The notes under the pieces: generated by a model
What the model was told of the DNA's origin: nothing
The model's database searches: none
What the model saw: only the letters and a program-made list of their open reading frames with translations
NCBI GenBank assembly: GCA_030068075.1
Contig: CM057823.1
Location: 15,038,485-15,102,484 of the forward strand
Length of the DNA: 64,000 bases
Source: Paguma larvata
Lineage: Eukaryota; Chordata; Mammalia; Carnivora; Viverridae
Reading direction: 5' to 3'
Shown here: in pieces, positions 24,216 to 36,406 of the stretch
Numbering within the stretch: position 1 is the stretch's first letter
Layout: each line of letters opens with the position of its first letter
Translations under genes and position numbers: made by a program

Positions 24216-26759
24216 GGGGTGGCCAGAGTGAACTACAGATCTCGGCCCGAATTTTCACTGGACACTGTACTTCTGTGCCGAGCCTTGCTCAGTAGAACAT
24301 TGTCACCTTGAGTAAAAAAAGCTGAGGTTAATAATTATTAATGCTTCAAGGTGGGCAAACACCATATAGGCAGAACGCATCCTTTTATGGATTAATTTCT
24401 CTCCAGTGATTATACATTTCAGCTTTGCAACTGGGCAAAACTGAGCCCAGTTTTTGTTTTTTGGTTTTGGTTTTTTTAAGCTGAGCAGGTGTGTGGAGCC
24501 AGCCCTCTCCTCTTGCCACAAGAAGGTTCCTTTCATGTAGTAATCACCTAAGGACTTTTTTCCCCATCAGTGAATCTCAAGAAATTCTAAGTGTGGTTTC
24601 ACTTCTCTTGGGAATATACTTTTTATGCTTTCTGAGGTGGGTTGGAAAACACAACTGTGGGGCATACAATCGAGACCCTTTTGTCCATCAAGTAATCCGT
24701 TGTCCATCAAGTAATCCGAGGGACCTTTTCGTAAAATTGCCAGCCTACTTCTTGGGTGTCGAACTCACCAGCCGGTGAGAAATGATCTCGATTTGTGGTG
24801 CAAGTAATTTGTTGTTATTTTGGGATTGCGTCTGCTCACGAAGGGACTTCCTGTTATCGGGGTTGATAAACCAACTGCAAAGAATACTCAGCGGCCCCTC
24901 CTGCAGCTGATAACTTTCAGAGTTTAAGATCCGTCTTCACCCTCTGTCCTAGAATGGCTCCCTTTTTCTTTATATCGACTTCGGGGCACATCCCTAAAAA
25001 TGCTGGCTGTTGAGAGTGCTCACGCTCTTTCCATACAACTTTGCAAAACTCCCCGCTTTGGGTCGCTTTGGTCCAATGCCTTGGATAGCTTACTCTCTGT
25101 GAGGCTGACTCACAGAAACAACTGTTCTCCACGGGGGGGAGAAGGGGAACTTCCAGATTCAAGCGTGCTTTAAAAAGTCCTTCCCTTTTTACTTCTCTTA
25201 CTCTCCAGTATCCATCACTGTCAGATGATCCGCTGACTTCCTTGTTTGCTTCTTCAGCCTCTTCATGCCCGTTTTTGCATCTGCCGTAAAAACGTATCTA
25301 AAGTCTAAAACCTAGGCAATTAATAGGCAGTGTTGCCGTGTGTGTTCCTGGGCACACACGAGAGAGAGAAAGCCCTTCGGGATGGGTCTTGCTCTTCAGG
25401 GAGCTCCAAATGGCAGTCGGAATGAATGAGAAAATACAGTGACCTTGGATAAACACAAGAATAGTGGGAATAAATTGACCTATTAGTAAGTCATAGGACC
25501 TTGAAGATCAGGAGGAAGTCTTTGGAATTTTAAAAGGAGTCAACAGAGGGGATGCACTTCCAAAGAATTCTTATTAATATGTGCAGATCAGAAGGAAGGT
25601 TTTGCGATGGCCTGTTTTTGAACCATGAGGGCAATTCGGTCGCACCCTCCGCTCCAGTTCCAATCAATTGGAGGAGCAGCCTGGAGCTCCACGTGGAAAA
25701 CAGGGAGACCCGCAGGAAAGCTCACCTCGATCAATTAGAACTCTCTGGAGGTGACGCCAGTGGGGAGTGGAGATGCCTGTGCCGGGTATTTATCAATCCA
25801 GGTGTAGAATCTAAGATTTAGAATCCAAAATCTGTAACGCAAAAGTCATTGGTGGTCAGTAAGTATTCCCTACACTCATTGAAGAGTTCCATACCTGGGA
25901 GAGGACCTGTGTTCCGTACGGCCCAGGCTGTCCTCAGCAAACTTCGGCAGACAGTGTTGTCTCTTTGATTACAGCCTCAACGTTCAGACCGTTAAGGCCA
26001 AAATGTTTTGTATTCTCTCGATGAGCGATGATGAATATTCCATGAATCTTAACTTTTTTGGAGATCTGTATTTGAGTACATAAGAGTTACCATGAAGTCT
26101 ATTACCCATTAAATACTGTGTGTTCCCTTAGCCTTACCGTCTTTGGTTTGTAGCAAGGTTTTCTATGCCCCCAATAGGAGAGTGAGGGAGTCAGGGCAGG
26201 AAGTGTGTCAAATCTTTTAGAGGGATGGTTTGAAAATGAAAATTCAGTGTTATAATATAAATTTAAATTTGGGAGATAAAAGCGAAACCGTTGTTTTCGT
26301 GCCCATAGAACATGTAATTGTTCTGAGTCTTCTTGGCTGGTGATGAGTTAGGTTGTCTGTTTCATAGAGATGTCCAGCGTGGGGACAGAGCCTGTCTCTG
26401 GCGGAAGAAGTACAAGAAAACGAGAAAACTGGAACAGGAATATTCACTCCTCTGTTACGTTTACTTCGTGACCTCCCTTCAAATCTCTCAAAGTGCCTTT
26501 CGTATTTTCATGTCCTCTCCAAAACTTGAAACAGAAATCGTCTCCACCAGTGAATCCTAAATCCGTCCCCTTGACCCTACTTCTTTTCTACTTTCAGTGT
26601 TTGTCCATATTTCTTATAAAAGCAGAGAAACGTAATGAAAGAGACTCCTCACAGTTCAGAGCCTGAAAGTTTCTTGGTTTTGACCGTCATTTAATCACTA
26701 AATATTGAGGACTTGGTGTAGATGGACCTAATATGAGTTCTTGAGTACAATTAAGTATA

Positions 26760-27190
26760 AGAATACATCATGCCCCACAATCTTCATTCCTCAGCGTTAT
26801 GCCTTAGAGAAACGCATAGGTCAATAAGGGAACATATACAATGAAGGTCATTACGACATTGTTCACAGAGGCAGGTGGTTGGCACAAGCCCACGTATTCC
26901 TTTCTAGGAAAACAGAAGAGTAAAATGTCATGTTTATGAAATGAAATGCTTCATAGCAGTCAGAAGCTGTGGGCTGGATGTACGTACAGAAACACGGATG
27001 AATCTTAAACTAGTATCGAGCGAAATAACAAAGAAACAGGACAAGGTCTGTAACACAATGTAATGAATGTAAATTGAGAACACATAAAGTAACCCTGTCT
27101 CTTTTTAAGAGATAAATCCAAGGGTATATATCCAAGGAAATACAGTGAGTACTTAGAAGTGGGAGATTGGGAAAGTGGAGAATTCGTGTG
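26760..27190 (+). mobile_element. Possible old L1 3' region fragment
   Basis: Phrases such as ACACGGATGAATCTTAAACTAG and GAGCGAAATAACAAAGAAACAG resemble the plus-strand end of L1 ORF2 and its 3' UTR. It is strongly diverged, so family and limits are uncertain. Confidence 0.5.
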
Positions 27191-29289
27191 GAGACGGGGA
27201 TGAAGGGAAAAGCTAAAATAACAGATCAATGTGAAGGTGTTTCATTAATTGAAGCCTCTGACGATCTCACGTCTCTACGGTTAAAATAAACAGGAACTTA
27301 AAGAAAGACTGAATCATGAGAGAGGGAGAGAGGACTTATTTGCAAGAGATAAGAATGGCAACAAAGAATATAAAGAAAAATGATGAATGTTTGGAATAGC
27401 TTGGAATAGCTGCTTTGGAGAACGGGAGGGCAAGTGCCAGGAAGCCCGTGGAGCTAGCTGAAGGCAGGGAGCACGAATTCACTGTGGCCCCAGGCTGCCT
27501 GGTTATGCACTTTCCTGCAGCGGCACTGGCCAACTGGCGTGGGAGCGAGGATGGGAGACGAATGTAGTCACCGAGTGTGATGTCCTGATTTGTAACACAT
27601 AAAGCTTTGGTCTCCGTCCCTGTTTCTGGAACAGAGCACCTAAACTCACCCTACTCTGCGAATTTCCTAGGAGCCATAAAAGGTGTGTTTTATTATGTTA
27701 ATGAGATGACTTTTGGACCCACCTAAGGATGGGGGCTGGTTGCCAGGATATCAGCCCAGTGATTAAAGGGTTGGAGCTTCCAGCCCCACCCCCTAGCCCC
27801 TGGGGAGTTGTGAGGGGCTGGAGGTCGAATCAGGCTTCAGTGGCCAGTGATTTAATCTACCGTGCCAATGTAGCAAGGCTTCCATTAAACCCCGAAAGGA
27901 TGGCGTTTGGAGAGTTACAAGGTTGGTGAACCTGTGGAGACGTGGGCAGAGCGGCGCACCTGCAGAGGTCACGGAGGCTCCGCGCCCGTCCCCACGCCTT
28001 ATCCTCTGCCTCTCTTCTGTCTGGCTGCTCCTGCTTGTCTTCTGTTAGTGAAATGTTTCTCTGAGTTCTGTGAGCTGCTCTAGCAAAGTAATCGGACCCA
28101 CAGAAGAGATCGTTGGAACCTCCGATCTACAGCCTGCTGGGCAGGAGCGCAGGCGGCGGCGTGGACCTGTGCTCTTCATCTGCAACAGAGGGCGGTTTAG
28201 TGGGGCTGAGCCCTGAACCCGCAGAATCTGCTGCTGTCTCCGCGTAGCTCGTGTCAGAATTGAGTTGAATGGTAGGCCACCCACCTGGTGCGAATCAGTG
28301 GGGGAGGGAAACCCCACCACCACTTTGGAATTGGGTGACCAGAACCCTTAGCTAGGTTGGGGAGGTTTCAGCCAGGGAGATGGAGCTCGCCGTAGAGGAC
28401 TAGCTAACAGAGGGCTGAAGAGGTGACCTGGGAGTGGGAAAGGAGCCCCATCTTTTTGGGGCAACAGACTGGGCCAGAGCAGGGAGTGGAGAAGCAGATC
28501 CTCCAGTAGCTTTGTTACAAATAGCCTGACTCTCCCAAGCCGGCAGAGTAGGAGCAAAGTCTAATTTAAATACACACAGATTTCTTAAGCCAATAGTTGG
28601 GCTCAGAAACTGGGTCAACAAAGTGGACTTGGAGCATTTGCTGAATCAAGAGAAAGAGGGAAAGATAATTCTGAAAGCGTGGTTGCCAAAACCAGTAGTC
28701 TAGAAACAGCAAGATTCTGGTCAGGCGCAGATCTTTTTGGTGGCTGGGTTCCAACAGGAATAGGTCAGGAGTAGAAGAGCAGTAATTCCCGAGTGGGTGA
28801 GTAAGAATTCACCACTGCAATGATTTCCTCCATCACCGGAGTCTGCCGCTGGGGGTGGAGAGGGGCTGTGAAGGGGGAAGGCATCTCGGGAGGTTCTGTT
28901 TTGCAGGTGGGAAGCAGGCTAATAGAAGAAAAGAGGTTCTTGTAATTTGTATCTAATGGAGCTCAGCAACCTGGGCCGTCAGTCCCTGAGCCCAGGGCTA
29001 CACTACAAATTACCAAGGTCTTGAAGACGAAGATTCAAACTGAGGTCTGGTGGATAGAAAGATAAGTTCTTCCTACTTATTTTAGAATAATGCATGTCCT
29101 TAGAGCATCATCCCAATGAAACCATAACAAGTAGAGGTATCGAGAGAGAGAAATCTGTAACCCATCTGCTGTTTTTTGCGGCTCTCCATGTAGTAGACCT
29201 GCCCAGTTTACTGGAGACTGCGGAGTCTCCCCGTGTGTCTCTCTCTGTCTGTCTCCCCATCCCATCCATTCATCTTTCTGTATAAGTAA

Positions 29290-29490
29290 CACGTTCTGTG
29301 TATCCGGTGCTGTTTCTACCACTTAGCAAATATGAACTCGTTGACTCTCCCTCACTGCCCCATGAGATAAGGATTGTTGTTACCCCCTTTCGGCTGGATG
29401 GGGTAGATGGGAGGCTGCAGCACAGAGAGGACTCAGTGCCCTTTCCAAGGCACCCGGCCAGGAAGCAGTGGAACCGGGATCCAGAGCAGG
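29290..29490 (+). mobile_element. MIR element
   Basis: The MIR core is seen as AACTCGTTGACTCTCCCTCAC, CCATGAGATAAGGATTGTTG and CACAGAGAGGACTCAG, followed by GGAACCGGGATCCAGAGC. Plus orientation, diverged. Confidence 0.7.
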
Positions 29491-30174
29491 CAGCAGAGCC
29501 TACGTGTTCACGGTCTTAACCTCCACATCGGAGGCCTTCCTAGGTGACTCTGAAACCCATCTGGGAAGTCATGCAAATGCTCACATGGCTGTTCTTCCCA
29601 AAGGCTCCGGAGGGTCCCCCCGCCCCCACTGTGCTGGCCTGTGGGTGGGGCAGGCAGTGGGAGGAGCCCCTCCGTGGATTGCAGTTGCTTGCTGGTCCAT
29701 TAATGTTACTCATCTCTTCACCTCCTCTTCCTTTCTGCCCCTGTGTGAACGGATGTGAGAGCTTCCTCCTTGACTTTCCAGGCCAGGACGCGTGGCCTCT
29801 GTTCTTAGATGATCGAATTGGAGATGAAAGTGTCGTGCACTGGTGACGGGGTCGCTCTCAAACTGCTCCTTTGTGGCTCCTCGTCTGCCCTGAGCCTCGA
29901 CTCAAAGCTCCCCACGCCAGGTCCCTCCAAACCTCTGCCTTCCTCACTCCTTCACCCGGCAGCTCAGAGTTTCTCTAGGAAAGTACACAAAAACTACCCT
30001 GCAGCCTGGGGCCGCAAATTAAGGAACTTCAATTTTAATGAGACCTGAAAGGTCATCTTTTAAAAAATATTTGTATCTGTCAATTGCCAAAGTCTATCTG
30101 TACATAGACTGCAAATTTCCGTGTGACCAATTCAAGCATTTTTATCCTTCCCTAAAACCAACTACTGACCTAAA

Positions 30175-30215
<41 letters not shown>

Positions 30216-30217
30216 GC

Positions 30218-30250
<33 letters not shown>
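30175..30250. repeat. TG tract with CG-rich centre (Z-DNA-prone)
   Basis: A 76-base, almost perfectly alternating purine-pyrimidine tract. A TG repeat runs on the left, a CG-rich centre (GCGCGCGCGCACGCGCGCG) lies in the middle, and a TG repeat follows on the right. This is the classic composition for left-handed DNA under supercoiling and a likely length polymorphism. Confidence 0.92.
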
Positions 30251-30251
<1 letters not shown>

Positions 30252-31049
30252 CTTTATTCCTGTTTTTAAATGGTTTGCAAACTACATTCATCCTCAGCTT
30301 GAACCGAAGGGTTTTTCAGCCTGTGGAGCGGTGGAAGTCACTAGTGCATTAACTGTAGATGCAAATGAGCAGGCCTGCACTGTGGGGACCATTGAGGTCG
30401 CCTGACTGAAAATGAAACTGATTTCCTATCTTTATACATGCTGATAAGTCCACGGGGAACGTGTCCCCCCCCCCCAGAGGCGACCGGACTTAATAGCCTT
30501 GCAGGTGGCACATAGATACTTGGAAAATAACTCCTCCGACATCTTCGTCAAAGAGAAGAAGCAAAGATAAAAAACAATACAGACCTTTCTGACATAGTTA
30601 TCTGCCTTTCTCATCCCATCTCTTGGGAAAAAAATTTTTTTTAACCACAAGATCTGTGAAAATACAAAGTGTCGTATTTTGTAAATATGAGGAAGTTTCA
30701 GCTATAGAACCCAGCTTTATGGAGGGGTGGGTGCTTGCTCAGTGTTCCTGCCTTTTGCAAGTTTTGCCCGGCAAGTGTAATTCTTTTCTAAAAGGAAACT
30801 TTTTTCCTCCCACACGCTACCGAGTTATTGAAACAGAAGCAGAGCAGCTTAATCGAGAAGTATTTAATAATTCTTCTGTGTTCCAGTATATTCTGACTAT
30901 GACGCAGCTCCTCACACAGTTTATAATTTGGGTGTGGCAACAAGCCCGTTTCACCTGAAACAATTAGGATAATCTAACCAGGATTATAACCTAATGCCCA
31001 GTGAGGTGAATCAGATTCAGTTCGGCGTGAGTTCCAGAGGAGACAGAAA

Positions 31050-31760
31050 CAGCCAGAAAAGACTGCAACGGTTTGGGAGGGATTTGCAGGGAAGTGATAC
31101 TGAGCTGGTCTTGAAGTAAAGGTTTGAACGGGAGAAGCCATGGTTTCCTCAGGGCCAGGGTGGGGAGGAGACAGTAACGTGGAGTGCTTTGGGGACAGTG
31201 AGAGGCTAGCCCAATCAGAGCAAAGGATTTAGGAGGGAAAGTAGTAGTATATTAACCAAAATGGTGATGATTTTTTTTCCAACAAGAAGTCTAGTCAGGT
31301 GTTCTACTAGATAAACAGCGTGTGTGGTGTGGGGGAAGTATTTGAAATTGAGCTTGGCGAAGTCTATCTGGGGCGTGTGTTTCAGTCACCACAGAGGACC
31401 CGAGGTCCAATATGGTGGCCGAGGTGACGAATACATGCCGGAGCTCTGTGTGGGGCTCATCAGGGTCAGCCATCACTATGAGAGCGGTGTTTTAGAAAGA
31501 TTTTGAGTCAGGATTCTCGACCCCAAGGCTGCAGATCTATTCTGAAGGTGTGAATTGAACCCCCTCTATACTTTCTTAGAGGAGCTTGATACATATTCGT
31601 CTCCCAGGTTGTAGGTTTGTTGAAGCAGGGGTGGGATCACCTCTACTCTCTGTTGTATCCCTGACACCTAGCACAGTGCTCGCCACAAGTAGGCAGTCAA
31701 AATTTCTTTCTCGAAAACCTTGGGAATGGTATTCAGGATAGACGGGACAGGGAGCACACT
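31050..31760 (+). mobile_element. L2-like fragments
   Basis: The end near 31590-31710 has the usual L2 wording (GTTGTATCCCTGACACCTAG followed by CACAGTGCTCGCCACAAGTAG). The stretch 31050-31500 resembles the body that precedes it. It is strongly diverged, so the limits are approximate. Confidence 0.5.
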
Positions 31761-34483
31761 GCAGGCGATACAGGCATGAGAGAAGTAATAAAAAGGTACT
31801 CTCATTCACCAAGCAAACCCAGTGTTTCAGCCTGAATCGTTTAATGATTTTGGCCTTAGGATGTGGCTAAAGAGTGGAGAATAAGGGGGGCGAAGCCCCC
31901 TGTGTTTTAGAGCGTATTCGAATTGCCTCTAACTTGGAGCCCAACGAGACAATTGGAGCTTGAAAGCCGCAGGTCAGAGGCAGCGCCGTCCCCACTTTCC
32001 TGTGCTTTAGCAGGAAGTGCATTTTATAGAAAAGTCAGAGAGGAACTGAGGGGAAAGGAGAGCTCCGAGCGGTGAATTCACAGCAGGCTGACAAGGCTTT
32101 CCGCCACCGCCACCCACCGCCACCGAAGCTGGCCCTCTTCCTCAGGGCTGCTCCATGGGACCCCGCAGCCCCTGGCCCAGCCTGTCCCCGGGCTCTGGGA
32201 GGCCATGCCCATGAGGACGGCACCACGGGCCAGAGTCTAGGATGGTAAGAGGTTCTCATTCTTTGATCTGGGCATGACTTGACTTATTTGCATCTGAAAC
32301 TCGTCTGTTTTCACTTCTTCTTGGCGGTTTAAAAAAAAATGTATATCGACTCTTCTAACCTGTTCGCGCTTTCGGGGCTAGCTCACAGGTCTTCCCCGAG
32401 TCATCCCCAGGCTGGGCAGTGAATGTGACCAATCCGAAGACTTGGCGCTTGCGTCGCGGGGTCTGGGGACCCGGTCTGAAACCGCGGCTGGTGCTCTTTG
32501 GGTTTTCACGGCTTCTGCGCCGAGGCAGAGACCTCTCCCCCAAATGCAGGTGAACTGAACACAAGCGAGGGCAGTGACCGCGAACCTTTGTCGTGCTGTC
32601 CTGTGCGGAGCCTAGCGGCCTTGCGGAGTTGGGGACGCAGTCTCTGCTACGCGTAGGGCCCGGCATCCGCTGAGGATTTCGGACGTCCTGAAAGCTCGGG
32701 GGGTATTTTTAGATGAGACTTGTTCCTATGAATGAGGAAGTCTGGCAGATGGCTCTTCCGCCCGGATTCTTATTTGTTTTTTCCAGCTTTCTACCAATAC
32801 GGTGGGGAGAAAACCCTGGCGGGGCTTGATTCTCTGAGGACAATGGGGGGGGAAAGCCATTCTAAAAACACCGGGCGGCAGCTGCAAGGCTCGTTCTCTA
32901 AGGACACTGTGCCGCTGACCGTGTATTTCATCCCACTGGCCTGTGACTGTGTCTAATCAGCGGGAGGCAGGACAGGAAGTCTGGGCAAGAGCAGGTCGTT
33001 TATCACACTGCGCGAGCGAAGACATCTGCGCGGCTGCGCTGGCCCTGCCGCTGATAAGAATGTTATTCACCACCCGGAGAGGAAAGACTGGAGTGTGTGG
33101 TTTCGGCCCATTGAAGCCACTTCCTTAAATCATATGACATCAGATTGCATCTTCTAGATGGTTTGCACCCGTTTTCTGAAAGACAAACTATCACTAATGA
33201 GGGGAAAGTGCCTTTAAAAACAAGTAGAGTCCTACTGTGTGCATCGTTGACCACGCTCACGTGGTCATTTGGCCTTATGTCTGAGAGAACAATCCAGTAG
33301 GGCTCAGGAGAGGCACCTTCGGAATATTAAACCTTTTCCAGGGATTCCTGCGAAATCCATTGCATTCACAGGACACACAGAAACACACACAGACTGACTG
33401 GGCTGTCAGTCTCTGCTTTGACGGCAAGCCTCCCCCCGCCTTTCGTTTTGAAAGCTGATGTAGTTTTGCTCATTCCCTAATTGAGAGAGCAGATGGCACG
33501 GGCTTCCAAGATGGAAGATTTTTGATGCAATTCAAATAAATGAGTCATCAGTCCCAAGATTGCGCTATCAAGAGAAAGGGTTACCCTTTTCCTTCCCCAT
33601 TTATGCCAGAGCATTCCAAATGCCAGTTTTTGTTACCTGTGGGGGAGCCTGTGCTTCTTAAGCCTTTTTAGTAGAGAAACAGTAGTACTATTCCCAGAAG
33701 CCATGAAAACCTGAAAATTGCACGTGTGCTCAGACACTGAGATTTACCGAGGTCTGCTTTTGGAAGCTCCTGACTCCTCTCCACACACACGTACACACCC
33801 ACGTGCACACTGCAGAAGCGTTATCCTGCAACCGCAACAGTAATCCGATTTCGTCTGCATTCCCTTGGTGAGTTCAAGACCGTGACTTCTCCCTCACCGT
33901 GACTAGATTTGGAAGTACTAATTTCTGAAGTCTCGGAAGAGTGGGGAGGTCTGAGAAATAACTTTTTCCGCCTGTGAGGCTATTCCGTGGTAGAACTAAC
34001 CTTCTCCAGATCTGCCTGTGGGGCCTGGTGGAAACCCTACCGATCACCCTTCCTGTTCCTTGCCGCTTCAGACAATCCGCAACAGGTGAACAAGATGGCT
34101 GGCCTGGGCTCGCGCAGGCCCTAGGGACTTCCTGTCCGCCTAGAAATGCTCGTTTTCGATTTATCCAATATTTCGAGCACACGGTGAAGTTCAAAGAGGA
34201 ACTGTCCTATGTGTCCTCCAAAGATTTTTCAAGTATTACCAACATTTTGCCATCTCAGAAAAATAGAACATTACAGGCACAGCGGAAAGTCACTTTGCAT
34301 CGCTTTTGTTTCAAGCTCCCATTGTTACCCAGAGTGTTCGCTTTCTTGAACTTGAGGAGTATTATTTCCATTTTACTCTATATATGTGATTTAAAAAATT
34401 GTAGCGTCATTGTGTACTTTTCACATGTATTTAAATGGTATCACGTTGTACCTGAGGCCTTTTGCGAGCTTTTTCTTTTTTTG

Positions 34484-35160
34484 CAGAATTTTTTTTTTAT
34501 TGAAGCATAATTGACATACAATATTACATTAGTTTTAGGTGTATAAACGTAGCGATTCGACAATTACGTGCCTTATGAAAGCTCGCCATGCTGTGTAGGT
34601 ACCGTCTGTCACCATACAAAGGTATGACAATATGATCAGCCGTATTCCCTATGCTGTACTTTTCATCCCTGTGGCTTATTTTATAACTGGAAGTTTGAAC
34701 CTCTTAATCCTCCTCACTTACTTCATCCTCGCCCCCCACCACCACTTCCTTCCCCTTTGGCAATCACTTTTTTTGGTCTCTGCATTTTGAGTCTGTTTCT
34801 GTTTTTTTGTTTGTTTGCTTTATTTTTCAGATCTTACATATAAGTGGAATCATACGGTATTTGTCTTTATCTGTCTAATGTCACTTAGCATAATGCCCCC
34901 CTAGGTACATCTATGTTGTTAGAAATGGCAAATTCTCATTTTTTTTAATGACAGAGTAATATTCCAGGGTGTACATATACCACATTGGTTTTTTATTCCT
35001 TTATCCATACATGTATCAGTGGACACTTTGGTCGCTTCCATGTGTCGGCCATTGTAAATAATGCTGTATAAACATAGGGGTGCATGTATCGTTTCAAATG
35101 AGTGTTCTTTTTTTTTAGGTAAATACCCAGAAACAAAATTGCTGGATCATATGGTTTTTC
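34484..35160 (-). mobile_element. L1 3' end (3' UTR plus ORF2 C-terminus)
   Basis: A T tract (34488-34499) is followed by the complement of an L1 3' UTR (ATTGAAGCATAATTGACATAC, GTTTTAGGTGTATAAACG). Further right is the complement of the ORF2 C-terminus: CACTTAGCATAATGCCCCCC, GAGTAATATTCCAGGGTG, and TTGTAAATAATGCTGTATAAAC. It is moderately diverged and carries no open frame of useful length. Confidence 0.88.
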
Positions 35161-35199
35161 GGTTTTTAAGTTTTTGATTCTAAGCTACCCTTTATACCT

Positions 35200-35600
35200 T
35201 TATACTAGATAAGAACAGTATAGGAAAGAAAAATTATGGGCTAACCTCACATTTGAATGTAAATATAAAACTCCTAAGTGAAATATTTGTAAAACTTAAT
35301 CCAGCAATGTGCACTAAAATAAGTTCCTACACAGTGCGCAAGCGTGGGTTCATTTCAGAAGAGTTGTTAATGTAAGTCGTCACACTAACGGAATAAAGGA
35401 GGGAGAAACAGTATGCCTTTTTTATATATGTAGGAAAAGCATTTGCTAAAATCCGGTAACTGTAAATGATTTAGAATATAAAACCTTCAGATAACTCGGA
35501 ATAGAAATACACTTCCTTAACCTCATAAAGAGCATCTTCCAGAACCTACAGTAAACACACTTCGTGTTGAAGTATAACCTCGTACTGTTCTGGTATTGAG
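35200..35600 (+). mobile_element. L1 ORF2 reverse-transcriptase-region fragment
   Basis: Plus-strand phrases match the L1 ORF2 reverse transcriptase region: AAAATTATGGGCTAACCTCAC, ACTTAATCCAGCAATGTGC, GTGGGTTCATTTCAGAAGAG and GGAAAAGCATTTGCTAAAATCC. It is non-coding because of frameshifts and stops. It abuts the preceding L1 3' end in the opposite orientation. Confidence 0.75.
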
Positions 35601-35667
35601 TTCCCTCTTTGAGGGAATGCTTGGCACCCAAGCATTTTTCTTCCTCTCAGTGCTTTGCTATAAATAA

Positions 35668-35669
<2 letters not shown>

Positions 35670-35714
<45 letters not shown>
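35670..35714. repeat. TG microsatellite
   Basis: About 22 perfect TG dinucleotides follow ATAAATAATT, in intron 3. Confidence 0.92.
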
Positions 35715-35716
<2 letters not shown>

Positions 35717-36193
35717 TCACACATTCACACGTTTATATATTTTTTAGTTTTATCTATATACATTTCATTCAGTGTTTTTCTAAGTTTGTGGAATGGGGAG
35801 CTTTGCCAGCTCAGCAGCTCCGAGGCTGGAATTTCTCCTTGGCAGTTCTCTGGGCCTGAGGACCAAGGGACTCCAGAGGCCATTTTGGAGGGGGGGGGGG
35901 CAGGATAGTTGTGTTGCCACCCACTTGGCTTTTCTCTTAGACCGAGGAGTTGTCTTACTCACAACTTTGTATCTAGGCATCCTCTGCGAAAGCTGTTATT
36001 GAGATCTGATGAGAATAGAAAGAATTTGCAGAACTTTCTATGGTTTTCTTTTGCCAGAGCGTAAAATAAAGATAGTCTACTGTCACAGCACTTCCTAAAG
36101 ATCTGATATTTCCCAGGTCCCTTCAGTGACATTAAAATGTAAGGAATATTAGTATTTGTAACCTTCGCCATCACCGTCATGACTACACTTGAC

Positions 36194-36406
36194 AGGGGCG
36201 CCTGGGTGGCTTCGTCGGTTGAGCATCCGACTTTGGCTCAGGTCATCATCTCGCGGTTTGTGGGTTTGAGCCCTGCGTCGGGCTCTGTGCTGACAGCTCG
36301 GAGCCTGGAGCCTGCTTCAGATTCTCTGTCTCCCTGTCTCTCTTCTCCTCCCCTGCCTACGCCCTCTCTCTCTCTCACTCTCTCAAAAATAAACATTAAA
36401 AAAAAA
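36194..36406 (+). mobile_element. Young carnivore SINE, full length
   Basis: The sense-orientation copy starts AGGGGCGCCTGGGTGGC, has the tRNA-like A and B boxes, the body GTCGGGCTCTGTGCTGACAG, a CT-rich block, and the tail AAAAATAAACATTAAAAAA. Perfect 12-base target duplications ACTACACTTGAC lie at 36182-36193 and 36407-36418. Perfect flanking repeats point to a fairly recent insertion. Confidence 0.95.

Noticed and set aside
33974..34510. 178-codon open frame in intron 3
   Set aside because: It runs into the T tract of an L1 at its end and has no family resemblance.
34484..35600. Intact L1 coding for reverse transcriptase
   Set aside because: The segments are diverged, truncated and in opposite orientations; no long open frame remains.
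36194..36406. tRNA gene suggested by A and B box-like sequence
   Set aside because: It is the tRNA-Lys-derived head of a SINE, with a SINE body, A-rich tail and target duplications.
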